This document shows positions 8,728 to 16,555 of a DNA stretch of 64,000 nt, piece after piece. How positions within the stretch are numbered: position 1 is the first letter of the stretch; every line of letters begins with the position of its first letter. The notes under the pieces were generated by a model. The model searched no databases, had not been told where the DNA came from, and worked only from the letters and a program-made list of their open reading frames with translations. Position numbers and translations under genes: made by a program. The DNA lies in NCBI GenBank assembly GCA_039555135.1, contig CP114179.1, forward strand, positions 3,968,001 to 4,032,000, given 5' to 3'. Origin of the DNA: Phycisphaeraceae bacterium D3-23 (GTDB lineage Bacteria > Planctomycetota > Phycisphaerae > Phycisphaerales > Phycisphaeraceae).

Positions 8728-9420
8728 TTAGTTCAGCCCCAGCCCATGCTCGCCCGTACACGGTCCCATCCGCTGGGCGATCTGGAGGGTCCGGCGGGTC
8801 TGCCGCAGCATCGAGATCAGCCGGTCCGCGCGGCGGATGGGGCAAGGCTCGGCCAGGACGCCGTAGCGCTCCTCGCGGTCCCGGCTCAGGGTGTTCCACG
8901 CCAAGTCCGTCAGCGCCGCAGTCGGCAGCTCGGGCGTCGCCCAGTTCTGTACAGCAGTCACCCCGGCCAACTGCTGGAGCGCATCATCTTCGAGCAGCAC
9001 TTCAAGCGCCTGCCGCTGCGCATCGAGGTCGATCTCCATCGCGCTTCGTTCGGTGGGCTTGAGCATCGCGCGGCGGTAGCCACCCGCGCCCGGCTCGACC
9101 TCTTCGCGGAGCTTGGCGCGGGCGACGCCCTGGAGCAAGATGTTGTATCGGCCGTCGGGGAAGCGGTCGTGCTGGACGATGTAGCCGACGCAGAGGTGGT
9201 CGCGGATGGGGGGCCGGCCCTCGTAGTCGTCTTTGAAGTCGTCGCCGTCGAACACCGCCATCGCGATGAGCCCGGCGCTGTCGAGCGCATCGCGCGTCAT
9301 CGCGCGGTAACGCTCCTCGAAGATGTGCAGCGGCGCGGTCGTGTGAGGCAGCAGCACGCACTGGTTCAGCGGGAACAGCGCGAGGGGCTTGTTGAAGTCG
9401 ATGGTGAGGGTGAACGACAT
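8728..9420 (-). CDS. LON substrate-binding-domain protein (peptidase-less)
   Basis: The protein matches the N-terminal substrate-binding domain of Lon with no ATPase or peptidase domain. Visible signatures are LALFPLNQCVLLPHTTAPLHIFEERYRAM (residues about 12-40, shown across its key residues FPLN and HIFE.RY) and VGYIVQHDRFPDGRYNILLQG further in. At 230 residues it is a stand-alone LON-domain protein, a widespread but poorly understood family. ATG 9420 is chosen because the conserved part starts soon after; an ATG pair at 9471-9474 would add 18 unconserved residues. No clear ribosome-binding site is seen for either start. Confidence 0.85.
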   Translation of the reverse strand: MSFTLTIDFNKPLALFPLNQCVLLPHTTAPLHIFEERYRAMTRDALDSAGLIAMAVFDGDDFKDDYEGRPPIRDHLCVGYIVQHDRFPDGRYNILLQGVARAKLREEVEPGAGGYRRAMLKPTERSAMEIDLDAQRQALEVLLEDDALQQLAGVTAVQNWATPELPTAALTDLAWNTLSRDREERYGVLAEPCPIRRADRLISMLRQTRRTLQIAQRMGPCTGEHGLGLN

Positions 9421-9513
9421 GGCGGGCGGGCTGGGGGTAGGGGCGCGGTCGGTGCGGATGGATATTGGCATCATAGGCGGGCGGCCTGGGGCTGGTTAGG
9501 TCTACCGCCAGCC

Positions 9514-9587
9514 AGTGAACAGTAAGCAGTACACAGTGAACAGATGGAAAGTTCCTTCTATTCACTGCGTACTGTTGACTATTCACT
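9514..9587. repeat. Inverted repeat with AGTGAACAGT arms between the LON-domain gene and cysE
   Basis: Arm 9514-9540 and the reverse complement of 9561-9587 agree at 23 of 27 positions (AGTGAAYAGT...CAGTGAA), around a 20-base loop. The AT-richer composition differs from the flanks. It lies downstream of cysE and upstream of the LON-domain gene, both on the minus strand. Confidence 0.7.
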
Positions 9588-9601
9588 CCCGCGCCTGCGG
9601 C

Positions 9602-10570
9602 CTAGATCGACCAGTTGGCCTGACTGTCGCCGCCGCGGGCTTTGAGCTGGGGCTCGGGCTGGGTGGAGAGGACGACATGGTCGGGCGGGACGCTCTTGGT
9701 GAGGAAGACTGAGCCGGCGATGGTGGAGCGTGCGCCGATGACGGTATCGCCGCCGAGGATGGTGGCCCCGGCGTAGATGGTGACGTCGTCTTCGAGGGTG
9801 GGGTGTCGTTTTTTGTTGCGCAGGTCCTGGCCGCCTTTGGTGGACAGTGCGCCGAGGGTGACGCCCTGGTAGACCTTGACGCGTCGGCCGATGTGTGTGG
9901 TTTCGCCGATGACGACGCCGGTCGCGTGGTCGATGAAGAACGAGTCGCCGATGGTCGCGCCGGGGTGGATGTCGACGCCGGTTTCGTTGTGGGCGTACTC
10001 GCTCATGATGCGTGGGAGCATCGGGACATTGAGTCGGTAGAGCGCGTTGGCGACGCGGTGGATGAAGACCGCATCCACGCCGGGGTAGCAGAACACGGCC
10101 TCGTCGGTGTGCTTCGCGGCGGGGTCGCCATCGAACGCGGCCTGCACGTCGAGCGCGAGCACGCGGCGCAGCTCGGGGAGCCCCTGCAGGAATGCGTCGG
10201 TGATGGTCCGGGCCTGCGTGTCGCAGTCGTCGCAGTCATCGCCTTTGCCGTCCTGCTGCGCGTTCTCGCGGTAGCGGAGGGACTGGCGGACCTGTTCGTA
10301 GAGGAGCGTGTCGAGTTCGGCGACGAGTGAGCCGACGTGGTAGCGGACGCGGTCGCTAGAGAGGCGCTGTTCGTCGAAGAAGCCGGGGAAGACGATCTTG
10401 CGGATGAGCTCGATGCACTGGACCGCGCGGGCCCGGCTAGGGAGGAACGTCGCGTCGATGTGCTGGGTCCGGCTGTCGCCGGGGTAGCTCGCGACGAGCG
10501 CATCGACGACGCCGTCAAGCTGTGTCGAGCGCGTCAGGTCGGCGGGCGGGGTGGGGGTATTGCGGTCCAT
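9602..10570 (-). CDS. cysE: Serine O-acetyltransferase
   Basis: CysE makes O-acetylserine for cysteine synthesis. The C-terminal left-handed beta-helix is clear: GVDIHPGATIGDSFFIDH, TGVVIGETTHIGRRVKVYQG, RHPTLEDDVTIYAGATILGG, with the catalytic His-Asp region in FIDHATG. The N-terminal 150 residues are helical and the protein is long (322 residues), like the EpsC/plant-like long form. ATG 10570 is preferred to the adjacent GTG 10573, because TAAGAT ends exactly 6 bases before the ATG, the leaderless pattern used elsewhere in this window. A structured RNA locus lies upstream on the same strand. Confidence 0.93.
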   Translation of the reverse strand: MDRNTPTPPADLTRSTQLDGVVDALVASYPGDSRTQHIDATFLPSRARAVQCIELIRKIVFPGFFDEQRLSSDRVRYHVGSLVAELDTLLYEQVRQSLRYRENAQQDGKGDDCDDCDTQARTITDAFLQGLPELRRVLALDVQAAFDGDPAAKHTDEAVFCYPGVDAVFIHRVANALYRLNVPMLPRIMSEYAHNETGVDIHPGATIGDSFFIDHATGVVIGETTHIGRRVKVYQGVTLGALSTKGGQDLRNKKRHPTLEDDVTIYAGATILGGDTVIGARSTIAGSVFLTKSVPPDHVVLSTQPEPQLKARGGDSQANWSI

Positions 10571-10576
10571 CACGCC

Positions 10577-10582
10577 ATCTTA
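10577..10582 (-). promoter_or_regulatory. -10 element of cysE, leaderless type
   Basis: TAAGAT on the minus strand lies 6 bases before ATG 10570; no ribosome-binding site is present. Confidence 0.5.
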
Positions 10583-10642
10583 GCGGCGGTGTCACGCGCG
10601 GTCCGCCGGGTGCGGAAGTCCCTAGAGGTTGGCTGGCAGTCG

Positions 10643-10676
10643 CACACAGCAGACCTGCGGACAGGTCAGTTGTGTG
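10643..10676. other. Long stem-loop downstream of the structured RNA
   Basis: CACACA and TGTGTG form an outer stem, and GACCTG and CAGGTC form an inner stem with a 4-base loop. It lies between the structured RNA at 10720-10921 and cysE, in a 480-base stretch with no convincing protein gene. It may be the 3' end or terminator of that RNA, though no T-tract follows. Confidence 0.4.
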
Positions 10677-10719
10677 GCACCCGGGCAGGTGGTTGTGTGA
10701 ATCGCGAATCGGACTGCAC

Positions 10720-10921
10720 GGTTTCGGGAGGCCGTCGGCGTGTTCCGAACCTCAAGATCAGGTGGGTGCTTCGCCGGGTCGTCCGGGTCTTCCCCGTCGC
10801 GTCCATCCGGTGACTTGCGTCCGTGGGTGGATGCGGGGGCTTGACCGTCGCGCCCGAGCCCGCTCCCTTGAGGTTCAATAGGTTCGAGAGCACTTGCCGA
10901 ATGGATCGGCCTCTCGAAACC
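10720..10921 (-). ncRNA. Structured RNA, candidate 6S-like RNA
   Basis: On the minus strand the ends GGTTTCGAGAGGCCG (10907-10921) and CGGCCTCCCGAAACC (10720-10734) pair over 15 positions with one mismatch. Inside, GAACCTCAAG pairs with CTTGAGGTTC, and CCCCCGCATCCA nearly pairs with TGGACGCGACGGGG, giving a rod about 200 nt long interrupted by an open bubble. Size and shape, and the CACCCACCT stretch before the GAGGTTC strand, resemble 6S RNA (RNA polymerase inhibitor). The 5' strand can alternatively fold locally (GGTTtCGAGAG with CTCTCGAACC). The class is an inference; RNase P and tmRNA signatures were looked for and are absent. Confidence 0.42.
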
Positions 10922-11001
10922 GGGCAGTCGCGCCGGCCGGATGTTCGCCCGGCCGGTTGCCACGCGTCGCCGCGTGGCCGGTGACTCTATCGACCATTCT
11001 A
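10922..11001 (-). promoter_or_regulatory. Promoter and 5' hairpins of the structured RNA
   Basis: On the minus strand TAGAAT (10996-11001) could be a -10 box. It is followed by two strong GC hairpins, CCACGCG-gcga-CGCGTGG and CCGGCCGG...CCGGCCGG, before the rod at 10921. If transcription starts near 10989 the primary transcript would be about 270 nt and would need trimming to a 6S-sized form. Confidence 0.3.
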
Positions 11002-11053
11002 CCCCGCGTCCGCCAGCAGGCCAGCGCGTTGTTTGTATTTTTTCGTGGCGGGG

Positions 11054-11755
11054 TCAGACTTTGTGGCTCGGGATGGATTGGGTGCATTGATCTTTCGATG
11101 TTCTAATCAATGCCAGCCGCTGCGCTTCGAGTGTGTTCGCGATGTAGGACCAGTAAAACGTGCCGACCACCATCCAGCAGAGCCCGCTGAGTATCAGCAA
11201 GCCCGCGAATGCATCAACGGTGTTGGGTCGCACCAACGCGACGAAAACCATCACCGCCTGCAAGGCGCAGCAAACGATGGCGACACCCATCGCGCCGCGC
11301 ATGCCGGCACGGGAAGTGATGCCGATCGCAATGGCAAAGATGCAGGCGTAATGCGCGAGGAGCGCCACCACAAAGACCCCAAGGACCGTATCGATACCGA
11401 CCGTGCGGTACACGGCGGAGTATGACGACAGCACCGACACGATGCTCACGGCCACACCGAGAAACGAGAGCCACGTCGCGTACTTGACGGGCGTCCAGAA
11501 CAAGCCGGCCGGCATGCGCCAAAGCAGAAATGCCAAGCCGATCACCCAGGGGACGATGCCAAGCCCGATGGCGAGCATGGTGATCAGGCCGAACGCCAGC
11601 CCACGGCACGGCTCGACCGCATTGAACGGCCAGCGCTTGGCGACATTTAGCCCGGTACTCTGCTCTACCGCGAAGCCGCACTCCGGGCAGTGCGCATCCA
11701 TCCGCAGCGAACGAAGGTTGTAGCCGCATTGGAAACAAGGCAGGTCGGCATCCAT
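11054..11755 (-). CDS. Zinc-ribbon membrane protein, function unknown
   Basis: The 233-residue protein begins with a zinc ribbon (CFQCGYNLRSLRMDAHCPECG, two CxxC pairs at residues 6-9 and 23-26) and continues with about six hydrophobic segments spread over residues 55-215. ATG 11755 is chosen because the ribbon starts there; the longer frame upstream overlaps the aldo/keto reductase and is not protein-like. This arrangement, a ribbon followed by membrane helices, is common among uncharacterised planctomycete proteins. It lies 67 bases after the aldo/keto reductase on the same strand. Function not recognised. Confidence 0.75.
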   Translation of the reverse strand: MDADLPCFQCGYNLRSLRMDAHCPECGFAVEQSTGLNVAKRWPFNAVEPCRGLAFGLITMLAIGLGIVPWVIGLAFLLWRMPAGLFWTPVKYATWLSFLGVAVSIVSVLSSYSAVYRTVGIDTVLGVFVVALLAHYACIFAIAIGITSRAGMRGAMGVAIVCCALQAVMVFVALVRPNTVDAFAGLLILSGLCWMVVGTFYWSYIANTLEAQRLALIRTSKDQCTQSIPSHKV

Positions 11756-11822
11756 ACGCGCAGCGGTTTCACATGGCAAAGCCGGTTCGTTGGCCGACAC
11801 TGCTTTCGAGGATGAGTCGGGC

Positions 11823-12596
11823 TCACCCACCCGCCACCGCCTCGATGTTGGCCTGCATGTGCGCCGCGTTGAGGGTGCCGACGACGGCCGCGCCGACACC
11901 GGGATGGGCGAAGACGAAGCGCAGGGCCTCGTCGGCGGGGAGGTGGCCCGAGCCCAGCGCTTTTTTGACGATGACGCCGACGCCTTGCTCATGCGCGAGC
12001 GCGATCGTGTCGGCGAGTTCAGGCGCGGCGGGGCTGTACTCGACCATCGCGACATCCGCCCAGTCGAACGACTGCGCGAAGCCCGCAGCCGTTTTGCCCG
12101 AGAGCCCGATCGCGCGGACCGTGCCGGCGTCGCGCAAGGCGCAAAGCGTTTCGACGGCGTCGGTCTCGTTGAGGATGTGCCGGTCGTCGCCGTGGCTGTG
12201 GATGAACACGATGTCGAGCGTGTCCCGGCCCAGGCGTTTTCGGCTGCGGTCGATGCTTGTGCGGATGGATGCGTCGTCGTAGCGGTACTCGGAGTGCGGC
12301 CCGCCATCAATGACGCGAAACGTCTCGCCGACTTTGGTGGAGACCACGAGGTTGTCATGCCGCTTACGGCTTAGCGCGAGCCCGACACGTTCTTCACTGA
12401 GCCCATACGCCGGGGCGGTGTCGATGTAGTTCAGCCCCAAGTCGAGCATCTCGTGGATGATCGTGATGGCCTTGTCCTCGTCGGGCATACGGTAGCGGCC
12501 GGGGTACTTGGTCCCGAGGTCGCGGCCGATCTTGAACGCGCCAAAACCGATCGGCGTGACAGCGAGGCCGGTGCGGGCTAGGGGTTGCGGGTCCAT
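11823..12596 (-). CDS. Aldo/keto reductase
   Basis: This is an NAD(P)H-dependent oxidoreductase of the aldo/keto reductase superfamily. The tetrad is visible: Asp and Tyr in NYIDTAPAYGLSEERVG (about residue 53), Lys in VVSTKVG, His in VFIHSHG. The C-terminal cofactor-binding part has VKKALGSGHLP and VGTLNAAHMQANIEA. At 257 residues it is a little short for the family (about 280-320). Its start overlaps the end of the FAD oxidoreductase by 19 bases, so the two are probably translated together. The substrate is unknown. Confidence 0.88.
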   Translation of the reverse strand: MDPQPLARTGLAVTPIGFGAFKIGRDLGTKYPGRYRMPDEDKAITIIHEMLDLGLNYIDTAPAYGLSEERVGLALSRKRHDNLVVSTKVGETFRVIDGGPHSEYRYDDASIRTSIDRSRKRLGRDTLDIVFIHSHGDDRHILNETDAVETLCALRDAGTVRAIGLSGKTAAGFAQSFDWADVAMVEYSPAAPELADTIALAHEQGVGVIVKKALGSGHLPADEALRFVFAHPGVGAAVVGTLNAAHMQANIEAVAGG

Positions 12597-13807
12597 GTGT
12601 CGGTCGTCTCCCACGGCGGAGGGGCCACGGTCGGGTGGGGCATCTTGGCGAAGGCGTCCGTGCCGGTCACGGGCGAGACGCCCGTACCATCGGTGGCTGG
12701 TGGATTCAGCCGGCCGATGATATCCGCCGCGAGGATCGGCGCAAGCGCGAGCTTGGTCGGCCAGCAGGTGAGGACGTTGCCGTCTTCGAGTACGGCGCAG
12801 TGCTCGGGGCGCTTGTTGCCGGGCATTTGTTGCTCGGCCCGGTCGACGCGGTAGCTCGCCCACTCGACATCGGCAAGGTCGAGCCCCGGGAGGACGGCCG
12901 CGACCTCGCGCTTGGCGAACGCGAGCAGCTCGTCGCGCTCCATGCAGACGCCGTCCTCGGAGATCTGTCCGCCGACCTGCCAGACGACTCGGCCCTCGGC
13001 GTCGCGGTCGGACGTGATCGTCGCGCGGGTCTTCGCGCCGTCGACGCAGTGGCCTTGCAGGAGCGGTAGCGTCGGCGAGCGCATCATGACCATGTGCAGC
13101 GGCCGGCGCTGCATCGTGCCGTTGGGTAGACCGATCGCGGCGCGCAGTTGCGCGTTGCCGGCCCCGGCGGTGAGGACGACGTGCGCGGGGCGTACACGAA
13201 CACTGTGGAGTTCGAAGGAGCGGACCGTGCCGTCTTGCACCTTGAACTCTTCGACATCCGCTTGGATGCAGCGGCTCCCGTGGTGCTGAAGCAGCATGGC
13301 CAGGGCGCTTTCGGGGGCGATGACCTGCTCGTCGAGCCGGAACACGCCGCCCGGGCAGGCGCGTAGGGCTTCGGGGACATCGTCGCCGGTGAGCTTGATG
13401 GGTTTGACTTTGAGCCCGGCCCGTGCGCCGACCATGCCGAGCTTGGAGGACAGCGACTGCGTGCGCCAGAGCAGGCAGTGCTCGCTGCGGATGCGCGTGC
13501 CGCGGAGGTCGGGCTGGGCCTGGCCCGCGAGGCAGCGCCGCCAGAGCGCGGGCATCTCTTTGATGGCCTGCGCCGAGCCGGTCATGCCGCCTTTGAGGGT
13601 GTACTTGAGCCCGCTGTGGATGATGCCCTGGGCGCAGACGGTTTGGCCCTGGCCCAGCGCGTGCTTCTCGATGAGGATAGCGTGGTAGCCCGCACGGACG
13701 AGTTCGTCGAGGAGCCAGAGCCCGGCGACGCCGCCGCCGAAGATGGCGACGTCGACCGCGAGGCCGGCGGTGTCGTGCGGGGTGTTGGGGGGTGGGGTGT
13801 CGGTCAC
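12578..13807 (-). CDS. FAD-dependent oxidoreductase (DAO/GlpA-like)
   Basis: The N-terminal Rossmann fingerprint VDVAIFGGGVAGLWLLDEL (residues about 18-36) binds FAD and is followed by IIHSGLKYTLKG, a DAO-type second motif. The C-terminal half (RVDRAEQQMP, TCWPTKLALAPILAADI) completes the fold. At 409 residues it resembles glycerol-3-phosphate dehydrogenase/L-2-hydroxyglutarate-type enzymes, but the substrate is unknown. The C-terminal tail contains a palindromic insert coding DGTGVSPVTGTDA. GTG 13807 is the start and lies 12 bases after the LysM gene, so LysM, oxidoreductase and aldo/keto reductase may form one operon. Confidence 0.8.
   Translation of the reverse strand: MTDTPPPNTPHDTAGLAVDVAIFGGGVAGLWLLDELVRAGYHAILIEKHALGQGQTVCAQGIIHSGLKYTLKGGMTGSAQAIKEMPALWRRCLAGQAQPDLRGTRIRSEHCLLWRTQSLSSKLGMVGARAGLKVKPIKLTGDDVPEALRACPGGVFRLDEQVIAPESALAMLLQHHGSRCIQADVEEFKVQDGTVRSFELHSVRVRPAHVVLTAGAGNAQLRAAIGLPNGTMQRRPLHMVMMRSPTLPLLQGHCVDGAKTRATITSDRDAEGRVVWQVGGQISEDGVCMERDELLAFAKREVAAVLPGLDLADVEWASYRVDRAEQQMPGNKRPEHCAVLEDGNVLTCWPTKLALAPILAADIIGRLNPPATDGTGVSPVTGTDAFAKMPHPTVAPPPWETTDTWTRNP
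12669..12685 (-). repeat. In-frame palindromic insert in the FAD oxidoreductase
   Basis: ACGGGC and GCCCGT form a hairpin with a 5-base loop, coding GTGVSPV in the oxidoreductase tail. Layout and peptide resemble the ACAGGC/GCCTGT modules at 22092 and 29031, which code GTGFQPV. Confidence 0.55.
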
Positions 13808-13819
13808 GCGCGGGTCGCG

Positions 13820-14887
13820 TTACTCCGCGCCGCCGACGGCGGGGGGGATGACGAGGGTCATGCCTTCGCGGAGCTTGGCGGGGTCGTCGCCGATGGTGTC
13901 GCGGTTGTGGTTGTAGATGACGTCCCACTTCTCGGCGTCGTTGTAGAAGCGTTGGGCGATGCGATAGAGGTTGTCGCCGGGTTGGACGGTGTAGGCGTCG
14001 CGTCGGCCGGGCGTGGGCGCGGGCGGCTCGGTGCGTGGGCGCTCGACGACGTCGGGCCGGGGCATGCGGAGGACGTCGCCGATGCTGAGGCGTGTCGGGT
14101 CGATGGTGGGGTTGGCCTGCGCGATGGCTTCCCAGGCGGTCTGCGTGCCGTAGAACCGTTCGGCGATCGTGACGAGCATGTCGCCCGCGGTGATGGTGTA
14201 GGTCGCGGGGATGCCGCTGGTGTCGGCGGCACGCTCGGCGGGTCGGGCGGGGAACGTGGGACGCTCGGCGGGCTCGGGCTGGGGCTGCGTTTCGGGCGTC
14301 GCTTCCACGGTCGTCGTGTCAGGCTGCGCAACGGGTGCCTGCTCACCTTCAATCGGCGTGCCGTCGGGTGTCTCGCTTGGCCCGGCATCCGCAACGATTT
14401 CTTCTACGGGCGCTTCTTCGGGCGCTTCTGCGGGGCGTGTCGGCGGCGGGGCACTGGCCTCGGTGTTCCCGAGGTTGCGTGCCTCGGCGAGCGAGCGAGG
14501 GAGCCCGGCCGGCTCAGGGCCGAGGTCAACAACGGTCGGCGTATCGGTTTCGGCGTCGGCCGGATCGATCTCGGGCGGGTTGGGGAGTGCCGTCGCGGTT
14601 CGCGGGTTGCGGCCGGGGCGTTCGGCGGGTCCGGTATCGCGCGCTGTTGTCGGTGGGGCCGCATCGGGCGCGCTGCGGTCGCCTGTCGGGCGTTGCGGCG
14701 GGGCCGTCGTGCGTCCGTCTGCCGATGTGCTATCTCTGTTCGCGTCGGCGACCTCGCTCGCGTCGGTCGCGTTGGAGACATCGCTGACGGGCTGGGGTGT
14801 GCCGGATGTGCGGGTCGCGTAGTAGCCGGCGACGAGGATCAGCAGCCCGACGGCCACCACCAGAGCGATTTTGTATGAAGCATTCAT
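13820..14887 (-). CDS. Membrane-anchored protein with two LysM domains
   Basis: The protein has an N-terminal membrane segment (ALVVAVGLLILVAGYYA, residues 7-23), then about 220 residues rich in Ala, Pro, Thr and Glu, then two LysM domains near residues 235-285 and 300-350 (TYTITAGDMLVTIAERFYG and YTVQPGDNLYRIAQRFYND). LysM binds peptidoglycan or related glycans, so this is likely a wall-associated spacer protein. ATG 14887 is chosen because GGAGG lies 6 bases upstream; the longer frame has no such site. No catalytic domain is seen. Confidence 0.85.
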   Translation of the reverse strand: MNASYKIALVVAVGLLILVAGYYATRTSGTPQPVSDVSNATDASEVADANRDSTSADGRTTAPPQRPTGDRSAPDAAPPTTARDTGPAERPGRNPRTATALPNPPEIDPADAETDTPTVVDLGPEPAGLPRSLAEARNLGNTEASAPPPTRPAEAPEEAPVEEIVADAGPSETPDGTPIEGEQAPVAQPDTTTVEATPETQPQPEPAERPTFPARPAERAADTSGIPATYTITAGDMLVTIAERFYGTQTAWEAIAQANPTIDPTRLSIGDVLRMPRPDVVERPRTEPPAPTPGRRDAYTVQPGDNLYRIAQRFYNDAEKWDVIYNHNRDTIGDDPAKLREGMTLVIPPAVGGAE

Positions 14888-15067
14888 CGCGGACCTCCGT
14901 GTTCGCATTAGGGGCCGAATTGTAACACCGGGCGGACGTTTCGGCCACGCCCATTCAACCGCGCCTACGATGTATCCGATTGAGCAGGTAGGCCCACGCG
15001 AATCGTTTGACACCCCATGGGGGGGCGGATACGGTTTGGCTCTTAAATACCCCTTGGAGTCAGTCTG

Positions 15068-15427
15068 ATGACAAATCAGGAGTCGCGGCTAGCATTGGAT
15101 GTCGAAGGTGAAGTGACCCGGGTCGGGTTCCTCGACCGCAACATCCTCGAAGAAGCCAGCATCCAGAAGATCGGCAGCGAGATCGGCGACATGATCGACG
15201 CCTCGGCCAACCCGAAGCTCGTGCTCGACTTCGACAACGTCGAGCATCTGTCCTCGGCCGCGCTGGGCACGCTCATCACGATCAACAACAAGGTGAAGGC
15301 CAAGGGTGGCCAACTCCGCCTGGCCAACATCGACAAGCAGATCTACGAGGTCTTTGTGATCACGAAGCTCAACAAGCTGTTCCAGATCCACGACGACGTC
15401 GCCAGCGCGATGGCGAGCTTCAAGTAA
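15068..15427 (+). CDS. STAS-domain anti-sigma factor antagonist (SpoIIAA/RsbV-like)
   Basis: Proteins of this family free a sigma factor by binding its anti-sigma kinase and are switched by Ser phosphorylation. The 119 residues form a single STAS domain; the phosphorylatable Ser is expected in VEHLSSAALGTL (residues 58-69). GGAG lies upstream of ATG 15068. The partner kinase gene follows after 42 bases. No sigma factor or PP2C phosphatase is adjacent, so the target is unknown. Confidence 0.9.
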   Translation: MTNQESRLALDVEGEVTRVGFLDRNILEEASIQKIGSEIGDMIDASANPKLVLDFDNVEHLSSAALGTLITINNKVKAKGGQLRLANIDKQIYEVFVITKLNKLFQIHDDVASAMASFK

Positions 15428-15469
15428 ACCGGCCCCGTGCGCCACGCCGCCGGAGGCCGACGCGAAGTG

Positions 15470-15898
15470 ATGGGTGAATCGACCACGAAATCCTGGGTCA
15501 TCCCCAGCACGCTGACCCATGCGGTCGACGTGCTCAAGCACATCGTCTCCGCGGTCGAGGACGCGGGCTACCGCCGCGAGGCCGTCTTCGCCATCCGGCT
15601 CGCCCTCGACGAAGCCCTCGCCAACGCGGTGAAGCACGGCAATGACGGCGATGAATCTAAGACCGTTACCGTCGAGATGGACGTCAACGCCGAGCGTGCG
15701 ATCATCTCCGTCGAAGACCAGGGCGAGGGCTTTATCCCGTGCGACCTGCCCGACCCGACGGCCGACGAAAACCTCAGCCGACCCTGCGGACGGGGCGTGA
15801 TGCTGATGAACGCCTACATGACGCACGTCACATTCAGTGAGTCGGGAAACCGCGTCACCTTGACCAAGACCTACGACTGCAAGCTGCCCCACGGCTAG
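15470..15898 (+). CDS. Anti-sigma factor serine kinase (RsbW/SpoIIAB-like)
   Basis: This is a GHKL-fold ATPase of the RsbW type that would phosphorylate the STAS protein encoded just upstream. N box DEALANAVKHGN (residues about 41-52), G1 box DQGEGF and G2 box GRGVMLMNAY are all present. ATG 15470 gives 142 residues, the normal size; GTG 15437 would add 11 poorly conserved residues. The Bergerat-fold residues (Asn in the N box, Asp in G1) are intact, so it should be active. Confidence 0.88.
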   Translation: MGESTTKSWVIPSTLTHAVDVLKHIVSAVEDAGYRREAVFAIRLALDEALANAVKHGNDGDESKTVTVEMDVNAERAIISVEDQGEGFIPCDLPDPTADENLSRPCGRGVMLMNAYMTHVTFSESGNRVTLTKTYDCKLPHG

Positions 15899-15930
15899 AC
15901 GTCCTTTTCACCCTCATTGCAACACTGCCC

Positions 15931-16479
15931 GTGACCCTCGCCGACACCTCCGAACCCGCGCCGCCGTCGCCTGACGAACCCCCGTCTACACCGGGCGCGC
16001 CGCCGCCCGCCCCCCTGACGATCGACCTGTCGCTACAGACCGACGACGCCGAACCGCCGCTCGCGGGCTGGCTCGAAGGGATGTTGTCGCGCGCAGCCGA
16101 GCACGCGGGTGTGACCTGCGGTCGGCTGTCGCTCGTGGTCGTGGACGATGAGGAAATGGCCCAGCTTCACGAGCAGTGGAAAAATGTGCCCGGCACGACG
16201 GACGTCCTGACGTTCGACCTCGCCGAGCCCGACGCCCCGGACGATTGGGTCGAAGGCGACATTGTGCTGTGCATCGACGAGGCCCGCCGCGTTGCTTTGG
16301 ATCGCGGCCACGCGCTGCGCCATGAGGCGCTGCTCTACGCCATTCACGGCATGCTGCACCTGTTGGGCGAGGACGACCAGGACCCCGCCGGCTACGAGCA
16401 GATGCACCACCGAGAAGACGACATCCTGACTCGGCTGGGCGTGGGCAAGGTGTTCGACACCGACGCGAATGACGCCTGA
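15931..16479 (+). CDS. ybeY: Endoribonuclease YbeY (rRNA maturation factor)
   Basis: YbeY is a metal-dependent RNase needed for 16S rRNA 3' processing and ribosome quality control. The core HGMLHLLGEDD (about residues 140-150) and the GTTDVLTFDL segment identify it. The usual third metal ligand (His in HxxxHxxxxxH) is Asp here. About 35 Pro-rich residues precede the domain, so the start (GTG 15931) could be later. The next gene is a CorC/CNNM-like protein, the common ybeY-corC order. Confidence 0.85.
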   Translation: MTLADTSEPAPPSPDEPPSTPGAPPPAPLTIDLSLQTDDAEPPLAGWLEGMLSRAAEHAGVTCGRLSLVVVDDEEMAQLHEQWKNVPGTTDVLTFDLAEPDAPDDWVEGDIVLCIDEARRVALDRGHALRHEALLYAIHGMLHLLGEDDQDPAGYEQMHHREDDILTRLGVGKVFDTDANDA

Positions 16480-16555
16480 CCGACTAGCGATTTTTCGCTG
16501 CCCACCGTCCCGGCGGTGCGCGGTTTGATCGATACCCGGGAGACGAGAGCCCACC

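Noticed and set aside
6692-8731. Long plus-strand open frame of 679 codons opposite uvrD
   Set aside because: It is the antisense shadow of uvrD; Val/Gly/Arg-rich composition without any motif, as expected in high-G+C DNA.
10574-11053. RNase P RNA or tmRNA in the large gap
   Set aside because: The conserved GAGGAAAGUCC and ACAGAA parts of RNase P, and the CCA end and tag frame of tmRNA, are absent on both strands.
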